Source: Casuarina equisetifolia (Eukaryota > Streptophyta > Magnoliopsida > Fagales > Casuarinaceae). Taken from it: 64,000 nucleotides of DNA. Below, in pieces: positions 35,124 through 45,359 of the stretch (positions are counted from its first letter, which is position 1; each line of letters begins with the position of its first letter). The stretch spans positions 23,561,583 to 23,625,582 of the forward strand of contig CM052359.1 in assembly GCA_028551475.1 (NCBI GenBank), given 5' to 3'. The position numbers were made by a program, and so were the translations under genes. Below the pieces are notes generated by a model. That model ran no database searches and had not been told where the DNA came from. It saw nothing but the letters and a program-made list of their open reading frames with translations.

Positions 35124-35144
35124 AGAAGAAGGAAAATAGCAAGA

Positions 35145-36356
35145 ATGGAGGAAGTAAAGCTACTAGGAGGTTGGGCTAGTCCATTCGTTTACAGAGTTAT
35201 ATGGGCTCTCAAACTCAAGGGTGTTGGATATGAGTATGAGGAAGAGGATGTGATGAAGAACAAGAGTGAAATGCTTTTGAAGTATAATCCAATGTATAAG
35301 AAGGTTCCAGTGTTTGTTCATAGCGGTAAACCGATCGCAGAATCTATCATTATTCTTGAGTACATTGAAGAAACATGGCCGCAAAGTCCTTTACTTCCTA
35401 TTGATCCTCATGAGAAGGCTGTGGCTCGATTCTGGAAAAAGCTTGCAGAGGACAAGGTAACTCTACCTCTTCAACTCTTTTATGTTCTTGTTCGTGGGTA
35501 AAAATATGATTTACTTTTATACACGTGCACGTTGCCCAACTGCATCATTTTTATTTGTAAACTTTTTTTTTTTTTTTTGTAAAAGGTCAAATTATATATC
35601 ACCCATAAAAAAGTTTACAAGATTGTTCGATTACAAAATATCATCATCTAAGCTCAAACATTGTACTTGACAAATTCCAAAGCTCTTGTAAAAATTTATT
35701 ACAATTTGTAAGCTTGATTTCTCTGGTAAATGAACTCTTTCCTCTCACATCCTTCTTGATTTTAACAATAATGGTTGAGTTATCTAGACTTGTATCGTTA
35801 AATCTTCTTTTATTCTTTTTTCTCCAAATATGAAACAATATTTTCTATGACGAGAAAAGGAAAGAGGAAGTTATTATGTTGATAGCATAATTTATATGAC
35901 AATCATTCCTTATAGTTGAACAACAAAGAATTTTTATGGGCTCAGGTGAGAAGTTTAAGATGTTAGCACATTTAATTAGATGCTTTATGTGATTTAGACC
36001 CAACCCTTCTTGGGTTCCTTATTGCTGCTGGAGAAGAACAAGTAAAAGCAATAAAAGAAGCACAAGAACTTCTGAGAACCATAGAAGAGTACGGCCTTGG
36101 GGAAAAGAAGTTTTTCGGCGGCAATGATATTGGACTGCCCGACCTGGCTTTTGGGTGGATAGCTTTCTGGCTTGAAGACCTGGAAGAAGCAGCTGGGAAC
36201 ATAGTGGTGGAACCTGGCAGCATCCCTCGCTTGGAGGCATGGATGAAAAACTTCAGAGAAATTCCGGTAATTAAGGAGAACCTTCCTGATCGGAATGCAT
36301 TGTTCACCCATTTAAAAAGTTATAGGGATGCCCAGATCTCCTCAGGAGCAGTCTAA
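35145..36356 (+). pseudogene. Tau-class GST F, probable exon 2 frameshift
   Basis: Exon 1 (35145-35456) is intact: [18 protein letters not shown] with Ser12, [13 protein letters not shown], ending KLAEDK in phase 0. The intron holds a LINE fragment. Exon 2 after the GATTTAG acceptor (35998-36356) is 359 bases, one short of the expected length. From the phase-0 junction it runs into a stop within about 15 codons, while the proper GST frame ([14 protein letters not shown]...AQISSGAV) is open but needs a phase-1 exon 1. No nearby AG repairs this. The solo LTR sits in its leader. It is nearly identical to GST A in both exons, so the two are recent duplicates. A base-calling error cannot be excluded. 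Confidence 0.7.
35563..35843 (-). mobile_element. Antisense LINE 3' end in the GST F intron
   Basis: GST A lacks this segment. On the - strand it carries an open piece starting MFHIWRKKNKRRFND, which resembles the H-I-W-R-E-R-N-x-R-R-F signature near the C terminus of plant LINE reverse transcriptases, and it ends in a poly-A tail (poly-T at 35563-35578 on the + strand). It is a 5'-truncated non-LTR insertion. Confidence 0.7.
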
Positions 36357-38103
36357 CGCTGGCACCATCACAGCTTGCAATCCAATGGCACCCATTCTCT
36401 AGATCTCTTGATTGGATTTCCAAGAACCTAAACCACAAATATGTGTATGTAAAGTGCTTGCAAAATAAATGTTAGTGTAATGGAGGACATACGTGTCTTT
36501 TACCTCTTAAGTTCACTTATCTCCATATAGTCATTTCCTCCTTAAGTTTACTTATTTGCAAAAACCAGCCTTTAAGAGATGAATAGCAAACTACCGTAAT
36601 TTTGATATTTACTGGTGAAACATGGATTTTGGCTTCTCAATTTAGACCAAATTGACTCCAATACATCTTCAATTAGATGATAGGGAATTCGTGAAAAACT
36701 CAGCAATTATATGATTATAAGTTTTTTCTCACTGCCCCAGAGATTTTACCGCTCTTGCAAGTGAAGGAGAAATGGAGAGGAGATAAAAAGCCGGTACATT
36801 CAAAGAGAGAACGCAGTAGCCCAACCCGAAACATGTTATGAATTTCCTTTTCTTTTTTTTTTAAACGAGTGCCCAACCTTGTGAAAAAATACATGATTAA
36901 GAACTGAATTGGAAAGGATTTGTGATTGGACCCTTTTGACCACAACAAATAAAAGCAAATGGTCACAACCACCGTGCTTGATCTTTAGGACACACATCTC
37001 TAATGTGTGGGGATTTATATTCTTGGCTTTTAGCATGTCAACAACTATGGTGTATTTTTTTATCCTAGTAACTTTAATTGGCAAAGTTTCGTTGTTTCTC
37101 CTTATTTGAACTTCTCCCAATCCTTTTTTTTTTCCCAATCATAGTATAGAATGCGGATGAATGGGCTCCAACTATGGAAGCAAGAGGGAAACAAGGAATA
37201 CATATCAAATGAGGAAACTAAGACTAACCGACTCTATTTTTAATAACAAAAATATCGAATAAATCGAACGGAAGAAAAGATTGTACAAGATATCAATTGG
37301 ATTGTCTTCCCCCTCATTATTCCCTTGTTTTGTTATCATATTAAATTTTCACATGTATAGAGAAGTATAAAGAACAAGAAAAGGAATAAAACTAAGTACT
37401 TTTACTTGCATCAAAGACGCGTACATCCTTTTGTACTCATTTTACCTAGTTCATTTTTTTTTCTTTTACTAGACATTTCACATATGTTAGCTTTATGCAG
37501 TTTTGGCATTAGTTTTAAGAGCAAATGTTTAATCCCTAATTGTTACCCGTAACAGTTTATTACTTAAGAGTTAAAATTGGTACAACATTAATACTCCATA
37601 GAATAAATTGCTTTTGAAGATCTACTTGCTTCCGAGAGTCTTTCTCTTTTTTTATGGCATATTCTCAATTAATCCCTTCTTTCAATTACAATACTTCTTA
37701 CAAGATTTCTAAATTATATATCTCTTTTTCCCCCTAAAGCCTCTTTTGGGCCTTGCACACCTATTGCAATCTATGCCTCTTGTTGTTCCACCATTTCACC
37801 TCTCCAGGTCTCTACCGAATTTGAGGCTATTACATTACTCTAATTTCCATCCTGTTTAACTTCTTCCGGCCTGATTGTAACTCTAGCCTCCTTCGGCCTC
37901 ACTGCTTCTTTAGGTCTCCTTTAGGCCCCTCCATGCTTTAAGCCTTTCGGCTAATCACAACATATGACCTCTTTGAACCTTTAGGCGTCCAAGTGTTTCA
38001 CTGTGGCTTTAGGCTTCTCATGGGCCACATTGTGTCTTTGGATCGCTGCTTGGCCTTATTGTACCTCTAAGCCTCCTCCAAGCCTTCTAACGGCCCAACT
38101 TAT
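36357..38103. other. Unit DNA with GST E-type 3' remnant
   Basis: The block about 36985-37110 matches the E-type GST 3' UTR (GGACACACATCTCTAATGTG and onward), so unit 3 also lost an E-type GST. The remainder matches unit 1 and shows no gene. Confidence 0.5.
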
Positions 38104-38270
38104 TGTTAGGAAATTGCCAGCACAATTCCCCACAAGGGATCAAAGCACACACACACACAAACATAAGAGATTTTAAGGGTTCGGACCAACAATATCCTGC
38201 TCTCTCTTCTTCCATAAAAAGATTCAATTATTACAACTTTAATTTTTTGACAGAGAAAGATTGAGAAACT
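38104..38270. mobile_element. LTR-like fragment unique to unit 3
   Basis: Begins TGTTAGGAAATTGCCAGC and contains an (AC)n run. Units 1 and 2 lack it and have about 45 other bases at this site. It looks like the start of an LTR or a small non-autonomous element. No duplication or second end is clear. Confidence 0.35.
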
Positions 38271-39204
38271 CTCTCGACCTTAGCTTTGAATCAAATCCTT
38301 ACTTGTCATATAAACATACCTGTAAAGTACATCACTTGAAATTCCTCCAAAAAACTTATACCCACTTTGAAATTACAGAATTTCAAACTTACCATTGTGC
38401 GTGTGTGTGGGTGTTTTCTTTTTTTTTTTTTGGCGGTGCCATCACGGCTTGAAGCTTATGATCGTGTTTCATCGTGAAATTTTCATGTCACAGCAAAGCA
38501 GGTTCCTTAGAAGTTGCCTATGAATTATATATTTATTTGCAAAACTCAAGTAACGTGTTACCACCATCGGGGCCCGCGTAGGATTCGGAGCTGCTTGACG
38601 GATTCTAGATATCTTGTGGGGTGCTCGTTGCACAAGGCAAGGGCTGAATATGGTCTTCCATACAAGCCTTCCTTATCATCTAGACGACACTCCAAGAGAC
38701 TGGTGAAAGAAGAATTTCAGTTTTCTCTCAGGGGAAGAAGAATTTGAATTTACATATCGTATTTTTTATTTGGTCGGGATTGGTGGTATTTTCTTTCTCT
38801 CGGTCAAATTTCCCTTTAGAGGGTGGGTAGAAAGTTACTAGAAATAATATGTAAGGGCATCAAAGAAGGTAGTAAAAATTAGACTATCTTCAAGTTTTGT
38901 AAACTTTACTTATGATTCAATGGAAAACTTTTCCCGACTTCCTTCTTCGTGAATTTGCATGGTAATCATAAGTCACTTTCGCAAGGACAAGAATTGAGAA
39001 AGTGTAGGACGACATCGGACCGTAACAACACCTTGCTTTCAATTGAAAAAAGGAAGCCGTGCATGACTCCGAGTCCGGTCTAGGACCACCGCAGAATTTC
39101 AAGGGTTTAGGTGTGAAAATCTTGACGTGACCGAAACTGCGGCTGTGAAGGAGATGACTGAGAAGTAAGGAGTATATTCTGACAAGGCATATATGGGTTA
39201 CATG
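38271..39204. other. Unit DNA without a gene
   Basis: Homologous to 5640-6629 of unit 1. Only short non-conserved frames. Confidence 0.5.
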
Positions 39205-39560
39205 GAGGGCTACCATTGGCGTCCTTTAATTCTCAAGGTTTTACGCTGTTCAAAAGTGCATTTGAAACCCACCAGAAAGGTACGGCGAAATTTCGACGTA
39301 GAGAACTTCCTTTCTTAATTCCTTGCGGCGGAAAAACCCGAAACGTAACATGCAAGGCAGCCATTCGAGGGGACTCTTTGAAGTCAAATTTCGACGTAGA
39401 GAACTTCCTTTCTTAATTCCTTGCTTCTCCTCCAAGTCTAAATGTATTGGAAGCCAGCCGACCGAGGCTGCTCGGATCGATCAGGTTGCACTTAATAAAA
39501 TTCATACTTTGCCGCCGATACCATAAAAAAAAAAAAACTCGGCGGAATACTGTGATAAGC
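39205..39560 (+). pseudogene. Relic plastid-targeted-like exon, copy 3, with internal 39-bp duplication
   Basis: Best of the three copies. From 39216 a frame reads ASFNSQGFTLFKSAFETHQK, then KFRRRELPFLIPCGGKTRNV, a Ser/Arg/Lys-rich pattern like a chloroplast transit peptide, but the ancestral ATG is TTG here. The block 39288-39326 is repeated exactly at 39386-39424, replacing the segment present in units 1 and 2 and changing the frame. The parent gene is not recognised. Confidence 0.4.
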
Positions 39561-40140
39561 CGAAACGTATCGGAAGCTAGCAAACGAAGCCGACCGGTAC
39601 GACGCAGGTTGTGAAATTATTTTTTACGAAGGAATGGTTACTTTTGACAAATTATTTTGTCATCCATTAGTAGTTGATATCAAAGCCGCGAGCTGGATGA
39701 TCAAGTTGTGAAAGTGAAAGAGTTTTACAATTTCAATCTATCTCTTAATGTTATAATCTATGACATTTAAAATAAAATGAATAAAAATAGATTTAGTAGT
39801 TTCAAAGTTACAAGAATACAACCATTACTATCAAGATTAAAAATGATTTAAGAGTAATATCTTATCAAGCAAGAGAGTAAGACCAATAAATTGTATTAAA
39901 CATTTAATAAGTTTTACATATATATATTTTTTCAACTATTTGTAATATGGTTTCGTAATATATATAAATGCATAATAATTCAACAAGAAAAGCTATTACA
40001 AACAAAGCACAAAGATCTACCTTTAAATATTTTTCCATCTTATAGTATCATCTAGAAAAACCATGCTACGCCTAGAGCATGCCTTACTAGAGAAGATGAA
40101 ATAGGAGGCCTATTACAATTGTGCTTTAAGAGTAAGGCTA
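39561..40140. other. AT-rich 3' flank of peptide gene 3
   Basis: Nearly identical to unit 1 (6960-7521). No gene. Confidence 0.6.
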
Positions 40141-40962
40141 CTAAGGAGTAATAGTTTGATCACCATGTTTACGCGTCGGTGGACCAGGAATATAAGTGCG
40201 AGGGTTTCGCTTTGTTGGGGGAACAGGAGTCCTCACCAGTGACCATAGCAGATGCCTGACATGGTGACCCGGATTGGCCGGCGATGGAGGCCTAACAGAA
40301 GCATCCTTCATTGTGTCAAAGGATGGAGCAACAGTATGATCACCGGGTTTATGTGCTGGTGGACGGGGGATATATGTGTGATGGTTTGGTCCTGATGGAG
40401 GAACAGGAGTCCTCTCCAGTGACCATAGCAGATGCCTGACATGGTGACCTGAATTGGCCGCTGATGGAGGCCTAACATAAGCATCCTTCATTGTGTCAAA
40501 GGATGGAGCAACAGTATGATCACCGCGTTTATGTGCTGGTGGACGGGGGATATATGTGTGATGGTTTGGTCCTGATGGAGGAACAGGAGTCCTCTCCAGT
40601 GAGACTAGCAGATGCCTGACATGGTGACCTGAATTGGCCGGCGATGGAGGCCTAACAGAAGCATCCTTCATCGTGTCAAAGGATGGAGCAACAGTATGAT
40701 CACCACGTTTATGTGCTGGTGGACGGGGGATATATGTGTAATGGTTTGGTCCTGATGGAGGAACAGGAGTTCTCTCCAATGAGCTTAGCAAATGCCTAGC
40801 ATACTGACTAAGTTTGGCCCCCGACGAAGGCCCGACAGAATCCTTCCTCACTGAATCAAGCGACAGAGCAACATGGGGACCCAAAATGGTGCCCTGACTG
40901 GTTGTTGCACCAGAGAGCAGCAGTACCAGCAGAGTACACACAGCAATACACAATGCCTTCAT
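40141..40962 (-). CDS. Peptide gene 3: CEP-like/IDA-like repeat precursor (273 aa)
   Basis: Best intact member of the family. The ATG at 40962 gives MKALCIAVCTLLVLLLSG, a strong signal peptide probably cleaved near TTSQG. Four module pairs follow with a 180-bp period. CEP-like: a degenerate VGPSSGAKLSQYARH, then VRPPSPANSGHHVRH, VRPPSAANSGHHVRH and VRPPSPANPGHHVRH. IDA-like: PVPPSGPNHYTY, PVPPSGPNHHTY twice and PVPPTKRNPRTY, each running into I-P-x-P-P. Basic linkers (HKRGDHTVAPSFDTMKD) could be processing sites. CEPs share R-P-x-x-P-x-x-S and a terminal His; IDA-type peptides share P-I/V-P-P-S-x-P. These are known family signatures, but the join in one precursor is unusual and the role is inferred. 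It is transcribed divergently from the region holding GST G. Confidence 0.8.
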   Translation of the reverse strand: MKALCIAVCTLLVLLLSGATTSQGTILGPHVALSLDSVRKDSVGPSSGAKLSQYARHLLSSLERTPVPPSGPNHYTYIPRPPAHKRGDHTVAPSFDTMKDASVRPPSPANSGHHVRHLLVSLERTPVPPSGPNHHTYIPRPPAHKRGDHTVAPSFDTMKDAYVRPPSAANSGHHVRHLLWSLERTPVPPSGPNHHTYIPRPPAHKPGDHTVAPSFDTMKDASVRPPSPANPGHHVRHLLWSLVRTPVPPTKRNPRTYIPGPPTRKHGDQTITP

Positions 40963-41060
40963 TTTCACTCAGCTGGGGTTAGAGCTAGGACGTTTGTATT
41001 TCAAGGAGAGGTGCACAGAAAGGTGGTGGGCTGTGTGGTGGATTTGGGTGGGGTTACCCT

Positions 41061-41071
41061 CAATTTATAGG
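41061..41071 (-). promoter_or_regulatory. TATA-like box of peptide gene 3
   Basis: CCTATAAATTG on the - strand, about 100 bases before the ATG. It is conserved in peptide gene 1 (about 14251-14262) and absent from peptide gene 2, whose upstream DNA is cut off. Confidence 0.55.
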
Positions 41072-41647
41072 GAGGGATCGGTGAAAAGAAGCTGGAAATG
41101 AGAGAGAAGCAGCGAGGGAATTTCGCGGAGAGATCAGAGGAAAGAAACTGGAAAAAGATGATTCCGTAGCATTCAAGTTCCAGCTTATGATAAGTTTCTT
41201 CAAGAAATTTGTTCTTGGCTTTCTGCCGCGTTCTTTAGCGTTCCTCGCAGCTTGTCTCCATGCATATGGTCTTCTCTGTAAACCTGTAGAATATTAAACA
41301 AAAGCCTTTAGATCTGATGTATGGTTCAGGCCCATTAACTACTTCAACCTCAGCCCATGTTCACAACCCATGTCAAACATAGTCTAGTAGAAACTCTAAG
41401 GACGACGCCATGGGGAAAACAGAAATCAGATTTAAAACCCAAGAAAGAAAAATACCCCCAAAATCACCTCTAAAGGCTTCTTTCATGTAAAATTATGGTT
41501 TCTTAAAATCAGAGCGAAAAATGAAAGTTCAAAACTTAAAAAAATAATAATGATCATACAGAGTTTGAGATAATATCTAGAAAAGTATATGTGAAAAAAA
41601 TTCATAACATTAAAGTTGAGGAGAATTAAAGATGAATAACAACAATG
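41072..41647. other. Upstream region of peptide gene 3
   Basis: Homologous to 14265-14730 in unit 1 up to about 41530, then AT-rich unique DNA to the gap. No gene. Confidence 0.5.
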
Positions 41648-42147
41648 NNNNNNNNNNNNNNNNNNNNNNNNNNNNNNNNNNNNNNNNNNNNNNNNNNNNN
41701 NNNNNNNNNNNNNNNNNNNNNNNNNNNNNNNNNNNNNNNNNNNNNNNNNNNNNNNNNNNNNNNNNNNNNNNNNNNNNNNNNNNNNNNNNNNNNNNNNNNN
41801 NNNNNNNNNNNNNNNNNNNNNNNNNNNNNNNNNNNNNNNNNNNNNNNNNNNNNNNNNNNNNNNNNNNNNNNNNNNNNNNNNNNNNNNNNNNNNNNNNNNN
41901 NNNNNNNNNNNNNNNNNNNNNNNNNNNNNNNNNNNNNNNNNNNNNNNNNNNNNNNNNNNNNNNNNNNNNNNNNNNNNNNNNNNNNNNNNNNNNNNNNNNN
42001 NNNNNNNNNNNNNNNNNNNNNNNNNNNNNNNNNNNNNNNNNNNNNNNNNNNNNNNNNNNNNNNNNNNNNNNNNNNNNNNNNNNNNNNNNNNNNNNNNNNN
42101 NNNNNNNNNNNNNNNNNNNNNNNNNNNNNNNNNNNNNNNNNNNNNNN
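41648..42147. other. Assembly gap, 500 N
   Basis: Exactly 500 unknown bases, the usual placeholder size, so the true length is unknown. Frames predicted across it are meaningless. Confidence 0.99.
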
Positions 42148-42338
42148 GTTTTCTAGCAGCTGACCATATGAATGTGTTGGCAGATTTCATGTCAACAACC
42201 TCGGATCACCTTCGTACGGGTAATATGCATGCACTCGAAGACATCACACTTGGTGTGGAGAGCATCCCATTTGCTTTCTGTGGACTCTTTAAGGGTGACA
42301 ACATTGGAAAGAAAATTATTAAGATTACAGAGGAGTGA
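42148..42338 (+). CDS. 3' end of an NADPH-dependent alkenal/double-bond reductase
   Basis: From 42150 to TGA 42336-42338 the + strand is open and reads FLAADHMNVLADFMSTT, then LEDITLGVESIPFAFCGLFK and GDNIGKKIIKITEE. This matches the C terminus of plant 2-alkenal/NADP double-bond reductases of the medium-chain dehydrogenase superfamily, where the pattern is LEDI-x-x-G-x-E-x-x-P-x-A-x-x-G-L-F-x-G-x-N-x-G-K. Such enzymes reduce reactive alkenals. The rest of the gene lies in the gap or is absent, so I cannot tell gene from pseudogene. The function fits the detoxification role of the neighbouring GSTs. Confidence 0.75.
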
Positions 42339-43975
42339 ATGAAAAGAAAAAGGGAAAACTCATTTTCTTGGATAATAAATTAAGAGGAACATTCCACTAA
42401 TGATCTTTTTGTTTGTATGGTGACAATAGTTGTTGATTGCAATACTTGTTGATTTCCAAAAAACTAGAAATTTGTGGAACTTGCATCATATACACATCAA
42501 ACCTTTTATAAGCTACAAACTTGTAGCGTGAACCAAGAACCCAAACAAACTGAATACAAGCCCAAAGAAAGAAAACAAGGACAAACATTGTCTTATAGAA
42601 AGAAAAGAAACTTTTATTGTTGTGAAGCTTACCCTAAAACATGTTCAGATCAATTAGAAATACAATTAAAAGGATTCAAACCTAAGATACTTTCTTTGTA
42701 AGATCTCCAACACGAGCCATCTTTATAATTTCAACTACATCCCATGGACTACTATTGCCATTTATTTATGATTAATAGTACAATTCCTTACATATCAATT
42801 AATTATATGGAGAAAATAATGACTTAAATATACACAACAACATAATGTTTAATTCTAGGAAGGCAAATATCTTATTTGCCAATCCTAGAATATTGTACCT
42901 TATTTGCCAAACATAAAATACTGTATTTTTCATTAGTACTCTCACTCAAGTCAAAGATTTAAATAAGTCAAATATCATGAGTTTAAAGAGAAAATGCTAA
43001 TGTTGTTTGCTACATAATGCTTTTGTCAATAAATCTATAAGTTGTCCAATTGTTGAAATGTGATGTGTTTTAATATTTTCTTCTTGTATCTAATCTCATC
43101 TAAAATGACAATCAATCTTTACATGCTTTCTCTCATGACTAGTGAGATTGACTGCTAACTTTTTTTTAATCATGAAATAGAAAAATTGGTTGTTTGATAA
43201 TTATGTAACCAAGTAATCCAAACTATCTTTGTAGGTTGATAAGCACTTAGTTAAATGATGAGCAAGCACTACTTAAGACCTTTTGATCTTAAGTTCGATA
43301 CTTTAAGAGTGTGTGAGTAGGTGTGTGAATAAATATATTTGCTATGCTTTATGCATAAACTTGTGGTGGACCTTATCATCATGGGACGTATGTCATTTTG
43401 TGGGTTAGCATTGGGTTAAAAGTCAACTAAATAGATCCTTTTTTTTTTTTTTAAACTCACACACATAGGAGAGGGGGTGGAGGATTCAAACTCCTAACCG
43501 GGCCAAGGGAGTCCCCCAACTAAATGGATCATTATGCTTCAAGAACAATCACCGAATAAAAAATGTATTTCTATAATATGTTGTGAGTTATGGTATTCAT
43601 TTCACAGTCATCTCATTTGTTTAACTTCCAGAAAACAAAACATTACTCGACCACAATAAACTATTTTTTAGCATGACTTCCCATCGAATCGTTGGCAATC
43701 TCAAAAGTCAACAAAGAGGACTTTTGAACATAAAGCTTGGTTTTACACATAACCTTCGTAAGCAAACAACCAACCCATAAAATTTACAAAGTCCAACAAA
43801 TTTTTGAACATAAATATTGACAATCAATAAAAAATGCCCTTAGTCAATCAGTAAAGAAAACTCTTTTATTTTAGTATTCGCCTATGTGCTTGCTTTCAGC
43901 CAAGAATCTTTTGGATATAAATGTACTCAAGGATAGGAAGTAAAGCTACAATGAAGAAAAAGGAAAATAGCAAGA
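42339..43975. other. Intergenic DNA and GST G promoter
   Basis: AT-rich DNA without a gene. From about 43560 the sequence matches the upstream segment of the other GSTs, with ATATAAATGT at about 43914. Confidence 0.5.
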
Positions 43976-44915
43976 ATGGAGGAAGTAAAGCTATTAGGAG
44001 CTTAGGCTAGTCCATTCGTTTACAGAGTTATATGGGCTCTCAAACTCAAGGGTGTTGGGTATGAATATGTAGAAGAGGATGTCATGAACAAAAGTGAAGT
44101 ACTTTTGACGTATAATCCACTGTATAAGAAGGTCCCGGTCTTTATTCATGGCAGAAAACCGATAACAGAGTCTATCATCATTCTTGAGTACATTGAAGAG
44201 ACGTGGCCGCAGAGTCCGTTGCTCCCTATTGATCCTCACGAAAAGGCAGTGGCTCGATTCTAGGCAAAGTTTGCAGAGGACAAGGTAACTCTTACCTCTT
44301 CAACTATTTTTATGTTCTTGTTCCTGGGTTAAAAATATGATTTTCTTTTATACACGTGCACGTTGCCCAACTGCATCATTCTTATATGTGAGCTTTCTAT
44401 GAAGAAAAGAGGAAAGGGGAAGTTATTATGTTGATTGCATAATGTGTATGATAGTCATTCCTTGTAGTTTAACAACAAAGAATTTTTATGGACTTTGGGA
44501 TTAAGTTTGAGATGTTAGCACATCTAATCAGATGCTTTATATGATTCAGATCCTAACCCTTTATGGGTACTTTATGGCTGCTGAAGAAGAACGAGTAAAA
44601 GCAATAAAGGAAGCACAGGAACTTTTGAGAACCGTAGAAGAGCAGGGCCTTGAGGAAAAGAAGTTTTTTGGTGGCAATGATATTGGACTGCCCGATCTGG
44701 CTTTTGGGTGGATGGCTTTCTGGCTAGAAGTCCTGAAAGAAGCACCCGGGTTCAAAGTGGTGGAACCTGATAGTTTCCCTCGCTTGGAGGCATGGATCAC
44801 AAATTTAAGAGAAATTCCAGTAATTAAAGAAAACCTTCCGGACCGCAATGCGTTGTTCACCCATATAAAAGATTATAGGGATGCCCTGATCTCCACGAAG
44901 CAGCCTAAACACTAG
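43976..44915 (+). pseudogene. Tau-class GST G, two nonsense codons
   Basis: Exon 1 (43976-44284) begins MEEVKLLGA then TAG at 44003-44005, where other copies have Trp10, just before the catalytic S-P-F. A second TAG at 44261-44263 replaces the Trp of the A-R-F-W motif. Exon 2 (44550-44915, 366 bases, phase 0 after GATTCAG) is fully open, from ILTLYGYFMAAEEERVK to STKQPKH. Splice sites are intact. Both lesions are TGG to TAG changes. It serves as the reference for exon 2 length in the array. Confidence 0.85.
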
Positions 44916-45359
44916 CACCATCACGATTCGCAATTCAGTGGCGTCCAAGCTCTGAATCTCTTGATTTGATTTCCAAGAAACACATGACCACAGATATGTT
45001 TGCATGTATAGTGCTTGCAAAATAAATGCTGGTGCAATGGAAGGATATTGGTGGCTTTTACTTTTTACTTTGCTCCATAGTCATTCCGCAACTTTCCAAA
45101 GAAGCAAACAGAAAAATCATATTAATTTCTAAAAACGTCACACACACACGTTATCAACAAGGAAAAGAAAAGCCTTGAGTCTGTATTTTATGTTTCTTGA
45201 CCAGACCCAAACTTCGGCATTTTTGACCAACAACTTTCAACAACTGCGAAAGCTATGGGTGGTGACTATACCAGCAAAGAAGATTCAAAATTTAGAATTA
45301 ATGACATGGTTGAGGAAGAAATGTGAGGACCAAATTCTTCAAGACAACATTTCGAAGGG

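Noticed and set aside
41483..42190. Long open frames on both strands across the N run
   Set aside because: They consist of unknown bases in the 500-N gap. Only the reductase tail from 42150 is real.
43380..43560. T-run with GGAGAGGGGGTGGAGGATTC as a possible tRNA or SINE
   Set aside because: No A and B box pair and no tail with flanking duplication; it may be a retroelement scrap but cannot be supported.
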